Shown piece by piece: positions 41,857-48,351 of a stretch of DNA of 48,351 bases; within the stretch, counting starts at the first letter, position 1, and each line of letters begins with the position of its first letter. A program made the position numbers and the translations under genes. The stretch lies in assembly GCA_023402845.1 (NCBI GenBank), contig JAEYFP010000063.1, positions 1 through 48,351 of the forward strand, in the 5' to 3' direction. The stretch is from Bacillota bacterium (GTDB lineage Bacteria > Bacillota > Clostridia > Lachnospirales > Lachnospiraceae). A model generated the notes under the pieces. That model was not told the origin of the DNA and made no database searches. It saw nothing but the letters and a program-made list of their open reading frames with translations.

Positions 41857-42870
41857 ATGGTATCTATGAAAGACATAGCGGCCAAGTGCGGTGTGTCTGT
41901 AGCAACAGTCAGCAAAGCCTTAAATAATCACAGCGACATCGGCGATGAGACGAAAAAATATATCAAGCGGGTTTCCAAGGAAATGGGCTATTTCCCCAAT
42001 TCCTCCGCAAGGGCATTAAAGACGAAGCGCACCTATAATCTGGGCGTGCTGTTTGTAGACGAGGCGCAGAGCGGTCTGACGCATGATTATTTTGCGCATG
42101 TGCTCGACAGCTTCAAAAGTTATGCCGAGAAGAGCGGATATGATATTACATTTATCAACTGCCAGGTCAGAAAGAATATGACTTATCTGGAGCACAGTTT
42201 TTACAGGGGCGTTGACGGGGTTGTGATTGCGTGCGTTGATTTTTATGATCCGGATGTAGTGGAGCTGATTCACAGTGACTTGCCGGTCGTGACGATTGAC
42301 CATGTTTTTGATTATAGAATTGCTATTGTATCGGATAACATCAGGGGGATGCATGATCTGATCGATTATGTGCACGGATGCGGACACAGGAAAATTGCTT
42401 ATATTCACGGAGATGATACCTCCGTTACGCAGAATCGTGTCGGCAGCTATTACAGAAAGCTTGAGGAAATGGGGATTACGCCGCCTGACAATTACGTGAA
42501 GGCGGGAACCTACCGCAATCCTGGGATGGCAGCCAAGCTCACAAGAGAGCTTTTGGATTTAAAAGACCGTCCAACCTGTATCCTTTATCCCGATGATTAT
42601 TCGTGTATTGGCGGGATCAATGCCATAAAAGAACGGGGACTTCGTATTCCGGAGGACATTTCCGTGGCAGGCTACGATGGTATTTATGTTTCACAGATTA
42701 TGGAGCCCAAACTGACAACGATCGAACAGGATACAAAGGAAATCGGAAAAATTGCGGCAGAGAAGCTGATCAGACTGATCGATTATCCCAAAACGACACT
42801 CATTGAGAAAATTGTCATTCCAGGTCATGTTCTGGAAGGCAAATCCGTTGGACGCATCGAGCAACAGTAG
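41857..42870 (+). CDS. LacI-family transcriptional regulator
   Basis: A 337-residue regulator. The HTH is MKDIAAKCGVSVATVSKALN, the hinge GYFPNSSARALKTKRTYNLG, then a PBP-like sensor domain ending with ISVAGYDGIYVSQIMEPKLT. GAGGAGG lies before the ATG. It sits between the divergent GH94 gene and the CUT1 transporter operon and is the obvious repressor of one or both. Confidence 0.92.
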   Translation: MVSMKDIAAKCGVSVATVSKALNNHSDIGDETKKYIKRVSKEMGYFPNSSARALKTKRTYNLGVLFVDEAQSGLTHDYFAHVLDSFKSYAEKSGYDITFINCQVRKNMTYLEHSFYRGVDGVVIACVDFYDPDVVELIHSDLPVVTIDHVFDYRIAIVSDNIRGMHDLIDYVHGCGHRKIAYIHGDDTSVTQNRVGSYYRKLEEMGITPPDNYVKAGTYRNPGMAAKLTRELLDLKDRPTCILYPDDYSCIGGINAIKERGLRIPEDISVAGYDGIYVSQIMEPKLTTIEQDTKEIGKIAAEKLIRLIDYPKTTLIEKIVIPGHVLEGKSVGRIEQQ

Positions 42871-42930
42871 TAGCAGTACCCATACATACTATTGATATTT
42901 CATTTTGAAATATACTCCTTCATGATGTCT

Positions 42931-42957
42931 CCTGCCGGTTCACGTGACCCCAGGAGG
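42931..42957. terminator. Hairpin between convergent LacI and AraC genes
   Basis: CTCCTG and CAGGAG flank an inner GGT/ACC-paired stem around CACGTG. No T run is seen, so its strength is doubtful. Confidence 0.35.
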
Positions 42958-42966
42958 CGTCAACTT

Positions 42967-43974
42967 TCAATTTCCGTGCATTCTGGCATTCTTCCGCCAG
43001 GCAGACGGTGTCATTCCCACTTCCTTCTTAAACAAATAAATAAAATGATTAATATTATCAACTCCAACTGCAGCGGCAACCCGATTAACCGCCAATTCCG
43101 TACTTCCCAGCAGGTCTTTTGCGGCATCAATTCGTCTTCTGATCAAATAGCCGACCGGCGAGATTCCAAAATACTTCGTAAAGTCATGAACAATACTAAA
43201 TTTACTCACTTGATACCTTTCTTCCATTAGAGTAAGCCTCCAGGGTTCCGGATAGCTCTCATCCAAATCCTTTTTCAGTGCATACAGGTAAGAAGGAATT
43301 TCGGAACATTTTGTGTAAAATGCATTCTTTTCCACGATCAATTCTGTGAGCAGCTCAGTCAGAAGCAATGATACCATAAGCGGCCGTATTGCAGCACCAT
43401 CAGCCGGCTCCGTACTATCCGAAGAATACAGCCCATCGCCCGCTCCCTCGGTTAGGATTTCCAAGCGCTTAAAAATCGATGGAATTTTACTTGCGGGCGT
43501 AGCAAACAATAAATGATCATCCAGTGATGCCGCTGTTTTTACAGCGGATGTTTTTTGCATCGAGACCGCGACATTCATAAACATCTCATAATAAAACGGC
43601 AATTCACCGCCTTTTATATGCAACACAACATACTTCCATTCCTTTGCATCGCGCAGCCCGATCGAATGGGCCTGTCCGCAGTAAAAAAAGAGAACGGAAT
43701 TTTCGACCAGCACTGCAGTTCTTTCTTTGACCGTTAACATACCGGAGCCGGAAATTGTGTAAATCATCAGCCAGGAGTCGGATTCCTTGAGTTCATAATA
43801 ATGAGGAAATGCTGCATCGATCTTTCCATATAAAGAAAGATAAAGCAAATGATTTTTTACGGTGCCGGACGTTTGATATTGATATACAGGATAAAGTTTT
43901 AAGCCGCGCGAAGAAATAATTACGTCGCCGCCAAGTTCGCTAAATGATTTTGATTTTCCGCTCTGTTCCATCAT
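42967..43974 (-). CDS. AraC-family transcriptional regulator
   Basis: A 335-residue regulator. The sensor part is a cupin (SWLMIYTISGSGMLTVKERT, VLVENSVLFFYCGQAHSIGL). The C-terminal 100 residues contain two helix-turn-helix motifs (LMEERYQVSKFSIVHDFTKY and LAVNRVAAAVGVDNINHFIY) and end FKKEVGMTPSAWRKNA. GGGAGGG lies 10 or so bases before the ATG. It is divergent from the CUT1 binding-protein gene across 350 bases that contain repeated AT-rich operators, so it probably activates that operon. Confidence 0.9.
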   Translation of the reverse strand: MMEQSGKSKSFSELGGDVIISSRGLKLYPVYQYQTSGTVKNHLLYLSLYGKIDAAFPHYYELKESDSWLMIYTISGSGMLTVKERTAVLVENSVLFFYCGQAHSIGLRDAKEWKYVVLHIKGGELPFYYEMFMNVAVSMQKTSAVKTAASLDDHLLFATPASKIPSIFKRLEILTEGAGDGLYSSDSTEPADGAAIRPLMVSLLLTELLTELIVEKNAFYTKCSEIPSYLYALKKDLDESYPEPWRLTLMEERYQVSKFSIVHDFTKYFGISPVGYLIRRRIDAAKDLLGSTELAVNRVAAAVGVDNINHFIYLFKKEVGMTPSAWRKNARMHGN

Positions 43975-44261
43975 AATACCTATTCCCTCCCTATCACTTT
44001 TATTTTAGCGCAGATTAAACCCATCATCAACTAAATTGACTTTGCTTTTATAAAATTTTTATTGTTTAGGAAATTAAAACAATTAATTCAATTAACTTAA
44101 ATTAATAATATAAAAGTTAAAATATAAAAAAGAGGATAGCAAATTAAACAAAAAAGAAGTGGAAAATTTAGTGAATCATACAAAAAGAACAATAATAACA
44201 AGATATATGTAAAATGCACAAAAAAGGGTGATGATTAATGATTGATTTTCGTGTATAACTA

Positions 44262-44296
44262 AATTAAGTTAATTAGATAAAATAATTAACTTAATT
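44262..44296 (+). promoter_or_regulatory. 14-bp inverted repeat operator upstream of the CUT1 operon
   Basis: AATTAAGTTAATTA (44262-44275) and TAATTAACTTAATT (44283-44296) are perfect inverted copies with a seven-base spacer. A related AATTAACTTAAATTAA lies near 44090-44105, next to the AraC gene start. The 44037-44324 gap otherwise holds only AT-rich sequence. Confidence 0.65.
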
Positions 44297-44324
44297 AACA
44301 AACAAATTTAATGGAGGGAAAAAG

Positions 44325-45812
44325 ATGAAAAAGAAGTTATTGAGTGTACTGTTATCCGTAGCGATGATTTCCACATTATTTACGGGATGCGGGTCGGCAG
44401 CGGAGGCACCGGCATCAGAGGAGGCTGCAACAGAGGCACCGGCATCAGAAGAAGAGGGTACGGAGGCTCCGGCAGAGGATGCGGCGAGCGGCCAGAATAT
44501 GGCGGATGCAGACGTGGATATATCCAAGCTTGCAGGAACAAAAATTACTGTTTACACACATGGCGGAAATAGAGTTCTCGGCGAAGAGAAGAAAGATGAA
44601 GACGGAAACACGTATCGTGACGAATCCTCCGCATATCTGACACAGCTTGCAGAGAAGTTTACAAAGGAAACAGGGATTGAGGTAGAATTAAATGTTGTAA
44701 CTAATGAAGAAGAAATTGAGCCGCTGTTCAAGGTTGAGGACAGCAGCGTCGATGTATTTACTCCTCCTAACTGGAGCCTTGCTCAGTGGGAAGCGTATTC
44801 CGAACCATATTGTACGGTGGCAGAGGCCTCAGAGGTTTATGGCGCCGACTATGCAGGCTCTATGCCGAACAATGGAACGGATGTTTTCAGCATCATGCCG
44901 GCTAAGGCATACAACCAGTGTGTCGTTTATAATGAAGAAGTGATTAAGGCAGCAGGCTACGATGAGATTCCTGCAACACTTGAGGAGTTTAATGAAATGT
45001 GTGCGGCAATCAGGGATATGGGTGTTACGCCGATTTCCATGCACAGAGTGGAAAACTGGCCGCTTGCGACCGTACAGGATTTCGCAGGCTATGTAGTAGG
45101 CAATCCGAATGTACTCGCAGAATGCCTGAAGGAAGAGAACCCGTTCTCAGAGGATGCTCCTTTCGGAAAGACAATTAAGATTTATACACAGTGGAAGGCT
45201 GACGGCTTCTTTGAACCGGAAGTTTATACGGACTTCGGTGTGGCAATGGACAGCGTTGCTTACGGCAAAGCAGCGATGATGCTGTTTGGTTCCTGGGTAG
45301 TTCCTCAGATTCAAGGACGTGTTCCTGAGGGGACAGATCCTTCCATCATTAAGTTTGCTCCGGCTCCGGATTTTGGCGCGGGCAGATATGTACTTGCAGC
45401 ACCGGCTGATAACTGGGCAATCTCCAAGTTCTCGGAGAATAAAGACGCTGCAAGAGCATTTATTGAATACGTTTCAGAAGATGCACAGTTCCTTGCAGAC
45501 AGTGGATTTATTGCAAATAAGAAGGGTGTGGATCCGGTTGTGCCTGCACTTTACCAGATTGTTGATGACGCAGTGGCAGCAGGCGAGGTGACACCGCTGT
45601 TTGTTCCGGCAACGGACGACAATACGCTGCATAATCAAGAAATTCTGGAAGAAGCAGGATTATGGGCAGATTATAAATATGTAGGTCTCCTGTTTGACTC
45701 ACTCGATGTAACAAAGCCGGATGACTGGTCTGCTTATGAGAAGCAGGTAAAAGAACAGAATAAGATTTACAACGATTACAGAGACGAGCTTGGCTATACT
45801 TGGGAAGATTAA
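44325..45812 (+). CDS. CUT1-type sugar-binding lipoprotein
   Basis: A 495-residue extracellular solute-binding protein, family 1. The signal MKKKLLSVLLSVAMISTLFT ends at lipobox Cys22, followed by a repeated APASEEAATE linker. The mature fold shows KITVYTHGGNRVLGEEKKDE, LTQLAEKFTKETGIEVELNV and the Trp-rich end YVGLLFDSLDVTKPDDW. Oligosaccharide binding is expected. GGAGGG precedes the ATG. A terminator-like hairpin separates it from the permease genes, so it is probably expressed at a higher level. Confidence 0.9.
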   Translation: MKKKLLSVLLSVAMISTLFTGCGSAAEAPASEEAATEAPASEEEGTEAPAEDAASGQNMADADVDISKLAGTKITVYTHGGNRVLGEEKKDEDGNTYRDESSAYLTQLAEKFTKETGIEVELNVVTNEEEIEPLFKVEDSSVDVFTPPNWSLAQWEAYSEPYCTVAEASEVYGADYAGSMPNNGTDVFSIMPAKAYNQCVVYNEEVIKAAGYDEIPATLEEFNEMCAAIRDMGVTPISMHRVENWPLATVQDFAGYVVGNPNVLAECLKEENPFSEDAPFGKTIKIYTQWKADGFFEPEVYTDFGVAMDSVAYGKAAMMLFGSWVVPQIQGRVPEGTDPSIIKFAPAPDFGAGRYVLAAPADNWAISKFSENKDAARAFIEYVSEDAQFLADSGFIANKKGVDPVVPALYQIVDDAVAAGEVTPLFVPATDDNTLHNQEILEEAGLWADYKYVGLLFDSLDVTKPDDWSAYEKQVKEQNKIYNDYRDELGYTWED

Positions 45813-45842
45813 TGAATTAAGAGGATGAGAGTCCTACAAAAT

Positions 45843-45881
45843 AGTGCCTCTTCTACGTTGTTAGGAGAGGCACTTTATTAA
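45843..45881 (+). terminator. Attenuating terminator between binding protein and permeases
   Basis: AGTGCCTCT (45843-45851) pairs with AGAGGCACT (45866-45874), followed by TTATTA. It can reduce read-through into the permease genes. Confidence 0.7.
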
Positions 45882-45895
45882 GGAAAGGAAATCGT

Positions 45896-46759
45896 ATGAG
45901 AAAAACGAAGAGCAGTAGAGCAATTATCATTCTATTTTTAATACTGCCCGTGATCCATTTGCTGATTTTTTCTTATATCCCAATTATACTGAACGTCTAC
46001 TTAAGCTTCACGAACTATAAGGGATTGGGAACACCAAACTGGATTGGGCTGAAAAACTATCAGAGGATTTTTACGGATACAAGGTATATCGCCGTATTTA
46101 AAAATTGTCTCTGGTACATGCTTGTTGCAATTCCGCAGCTGGTATTTGCATTTTTCCTAGCGGTATTTGTAAACGGAAAGTTTAAAGGGTTGAACCTGTT
46201 TAAGAGTGTTCTGATCATTCCTTATCTTTTGAACGGTGTAATTGTTTCCACCATATTTATTATTTTCTTTAACAATTCGGGAACATTGAATACGATATTG
46301 AATGCGATTGGTCTTGGGGGAATTGCGCAGCAGTGGCTGCAGAATCTGAAGCTTGTCAATCCCGCCATTGCCTCCATCAGTATTTGGCGTTATTATGGCA
46401 TGAACTTTATCATGTTCTTCGGCGCACTCCAGACAATTCCCGCGGAGCTGTTTGAGGCGGCTGCGGTAGACGGAGCAACAAAATGGCAGGAAATCAAATG
46501 GATTTCCATTCCTTCAATAAAAAATGTGCTGTATATTAATATTTTATTAAGCATTTCGGGTTCGATTCAGGTATTTGAAATTCCGTATATTATGCTGAAC
46601 GGCTCTAACGGAACGATTACACCGGTTATCCAGATCCAGCAGAGTGCATTTCAGGAGGACAAATACGGCTTCGGTGCAGCGCTGTCCATCGTTGTGTTTG
46701 CCATTGTCGTCATTGCGGTGCAGCTTCAAAATGTATTGAAGAAGAGAGGAGATAATTAA
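45896..46759 (+). CDS. CUT1 sugar ABC transporter permease (MalF-like)
   Basis: A 287-residue permease with six helices. The EAA loop is EAAAVDGATKWQEIKWISIP, close to the C-terminal third. AAGGAAAGG precedes the ATG. It pairs with the next gene to form the membrane channel. No ATPase is encoded nearby, as is usual when a shared MsmX-type ATPase is used. Confidence 0.92.
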   Translation: MRKTKSSRAIIILFLILPVIHLLIFSYIPIILNVYLSFTNYKGLGTPNWIGLKNYQRIFTDTRYIAVFKNCLWYMLVAIPQLVFAFFLAVFVNGKFKGLNLFKSVLIIPYLLNGVIVSTIFIIFFNNSGTLNTILNAIGLGGIAQQWLQNLKLVNPAIASISIWRYYGMNFIMFFGALQTIPAELFEAAAVDGATKWQEIKWISIPSIKNVLYINILLSISGSIQVFEIPYIMLNGSNGTITPVIQIQQSAFQEDKYGFGAALSIVVFAIVVIAVQLQNVLKKRGDN

Positions 46760-46760
46760 A

Positions 46761-47588
46761 ATGGATAGAGAAAGCAAGGGATATAAAATATTCAGATATG
46801 TTTTTTTGATCCTTTCCTGTGCGTTTGTGATCATTCCGATGATTCCGCTCATCTTTATGGCATTCAAAACAGGTACGGAATATTCTGCCACACCTGTGCT
46901 GACACCTCCGAAAAACTGGTTGAATTTTTATAACTTCGCTTATGCGATCCGGGTAGGAGAACTCGGGGCGGCGCTGATCAACACGGCAATCATTCTGACA
47001 ATTTCGCTTGGAATTCAATTGATTTTTACGACGATGGTCTCCTATGTGCTGCATCGCTTTACTTTCAAGGGGAAAAAGCTCATTACGATTCTGTTTACAC
47101 TGACAATGTTCATTCCCGCTGTTACGACGCAGACCGTTGTGTTCCAGATGATTTACAGAATGGGACTTGTTAATACACGTGCAAGTGTGATTCTACTGTA
47201 TGCGGGTGTCGGTATTGTGGGCATTTATATCATGTTCAACCTGCTCGATTCCATTTCCAAGGAATTGGATGAATCTGCGCTGATCGATGGCGCAAGCTAT
47301 TTTGTAATTTACCGCAGAATCGTGCTGCCGCTGTTAAAGCCTGCCTGCACGACCTTGCTGATCTTAAACGGTATCGGCTATTACAATGACTTTTATATCC
47401 CGAACCTTTATTTGCGCAGTAATGTGAGGACGTTTACGATCGCGCTGTACAAATTTTTCGGAAATATGGCAACTCCGTTTGAAATTGTGGCAGCCGCCAT
47501 TTTGATCGGCATTGTACCGATCGGTATTGTGTATTTGCTGTTGCAAAAATATATCTTTTACGGTTTGGCCGGAGCGATTAAATCATGA
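46761..47588 (+). CDS. CUT1 sugar ABC transporter permease (MalG-like)
   Basis: A 275-residue permease. The EAA-type loop reads ESALIDGASYFVIYRRIVLP, followed by the last two helices. It starts one base after the MalF-like stop and its own stop overlaps the next ATG, so all three are coupled. Confidence 0.92.
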   Translation: MDRESKGYKIFRYVFLILSCAFVIIPMIPLIFMAFKTGTEYSATPVLTPPKNWLNFYNFAYAIRVGELGAALINTAIILTISLGIQLIFTTMVSYVLHRFTFKGKKLITILFTLTMFIPAVTTQTVVFQMIYRMGLVNTRASVILLYAGVGIVGIYIMFNLLDSISKELDESALIDGASYFVIYRRIVLPLLKPACTTLLILNGIGYYNDFYIPNLYLRSNVRTFTIALYKFFGNMATPFEIVAAAILIGIVPIGIVYLLLQKYIFYGLAGAIKS

Positions 47589-48223
47589 TCAGAGAAAATC
47601 TGCTGTACAAAGTTATGAGCTATCTTCATATCACCCTATTCGTAAGTCTTTGCTGCGCACTGACGATTGTGCTCTCAGGGACGCTGCTTCTCCTGCCCGC
47701 TGTCGCGGCTGTGTTCCGGATTGGCAGGGAGATCCTGTATAAAAAGGAAGATGTGAATGAAAGTATTGTAAAGACCTATTTACTTTATTTAAAGGATTCC
47801 CTGTATCTGATGAAATTTGTCGGCGTAGAACTGATTTTTTTGCTCAATCTGGCAAGTCTTTATCTGTTTGCGGGGCAGCAGGGAGTCATATTGAGCGTAG
47901 CGGCGCTTGCAGCTGCGGCTTTTCTGCTGATTTTTCAGCTCTACATCGCGGGTTATTTTGTCTTTGTCGCTGAAAAGTTCACCATGGAGGAAGCTGCCTT
48001 TGCAATGATATTGCGTCCTGCATTTCTGATTCCGTTGTTTGCGGCGATGGTGCTGCTTCTGTTTTTCTTTAACTTAACGATTGCCGTTATCTTGTTGTTT
48101 ACGGGCGCATTCTTCTTGTTTGCGCTACAGGTTCCGGTTTTTATCCAGATGCTCTTCTATAGAAAAATGCGCGGAACGCTGGATGAAACGGATGCGTTTT
48201 ATTATTTAGTAAAAAAAATGTAA
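47585..48223 (+). CDS. DUF624 (YesV/YesL-like) membrane protein
   Basis: A 212-residue membrane protein with about five helices. The text VMSYLHITLFVSLCCALTIV, GTLLLLPAVAAVFRIGREIL and YLKDSLYLMKF matches DUF624, a family usually found in CUT1 sugar operons with unknown function. It begins in the ATGA overlap with the MalG-like stop. Possible role: accessory or assembly factor of the transporter, inferred from context. Confidence 0.88.
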   Translation: MIRENLLYKVMSYLHITLFVSLCCALTIVLSGTLLLLPAVAAVFRIGREILYKKEDVNESIVKTYLLYLKDSLYLMKFVGVELIFLLNLASLYLFAGQQGVILSVAALAAAAFLLIFQLYIAGYFVFVAEKFTMEEAAFAMILRPAFLIPLFAAMVLLLFFFNLTIAVILLFTGAFFLFALQVPVFIQMLFYRKMRGTLDETDAFYYLVKKM

Positions 48224-48314
48224 TAGAGTCCAGCGGTGTGATGTCAAGTGAGAAATGAAATAAAAATCATATATTTTTATACTATTTCTTAAAAAACAAA
48301 AAACGACTACCTAA

Positions 48315-48350
48315 GCCCTGTCGACCAGGTTTTTAAAAAATGAGCAGGGC
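48315..48350 (-). terminator. Possible terminator on the minus strand at the window end
   Basis: GCCCTG (48315-48320) pairs with CAGGGC (48345-48350); T-rich runs follow when read leftwards. It may end a gene that lies beyond the window. Confidence 0.3.
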
Positions 48351-48351
48351 A

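Noticed and set aside
44387..44572. Gly-rich overlapping frame in the CUT1 binding-protein gene
   Set aside because: It is a frame-shifted reading of the repetitive lipoprotein linker without its own start site.
1..48351. CRISPR array
   Set aside because: No regularly spaced identical repeats were seen; the only tandem repeat (51-115) has no spacers.

Overview
The window looks like the chromosome of a low-to-mid GC Gram-positive gut anaerobe, most likely a Lachnospiraceae-type Clostridia. The clues are strong AGGAGG ribosome binding sites, lipoprotein sugar-binding proteins with acidic Ala/Glu-rich linkers, several CUT1/CUT2 sugar transporters, GH94 and GH113 enzymes, and many AraC and LacI regulators. 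No gene here fixes the genus.

Region 1 (1-2.6 kb, minus strand) is a damaged defence-type locus. An AAA ATPase overlaps a gene whose N-terminal half is a TOPRIM nuclease-like domain and whose C-terminal half is a DUF4062 domain. The DUF4062 part continues to the window edge in the -1 frame after an A8 run. Region 2 (3.2-8.2 kb) holds a CLC anion transporter, tRNA-Arg(ACG), and a string of small accessory genes: phd with a frameshifted doc, an acetyltransferase and a TraX protein. Short repeats resembling the tRNA 3' flank separate them. A decayed group II intron reverse transcriptase and an orphan promoter with a 40-bp palindrome follow.

Region 3 (8.2-14 kb) is an intact cluster. A divergent XRE-cupin regulator faces an amidohydrolase, a CapA-like phosphoesterase, a membrane-anchored serine hydrolase and an L-2-hydroxyacid dehydrogenase. 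Its substrate cannot be read from the sequence. Region 4 (14-18.1 kb) is full of broken genes: a deleted TIM-barrel isomerase, a multicopper-oxidase fragment fused antisense into the end of an M50-like protease gene, and a doubly broken XRE regulator. Intact PEBP, GNAT and VOC genes lie among them.

Region 5 (18.1-32.6 kb) is a sugar catabolic region. An alpha/beta hydrolase sits under a palindromic operator and an AraC regulator follows. Then come a first CUT2 transporter (binding protein, ATPase, permease) with an esterase, a LacI regulator with matching operators at its own promoter and at the next operon, a second CUT2 transporter (binding protein, ATPase, two permeases), an RpiB/LacAB-type isomerase and a convergent AraC regulator.

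Region 6 (32.7-39 kb) has a GH113-like hydrolase, a MacAB-type export system and a serine beta-lactamase-like hydrolase flanked by related AT-rich repeats. Region 7 (39.1-48.2 kb) has a cellobiose-phosphorylase-family GH94 enzyme, divergent LacI and AraC regulators, a CUT1 binding protein with two permeases but no ATPase, and a DUF624 membrane protein. This suggests oligosaccharide uptake followed by phosphorolysis, energised by an ATPase encoded elsewhere.
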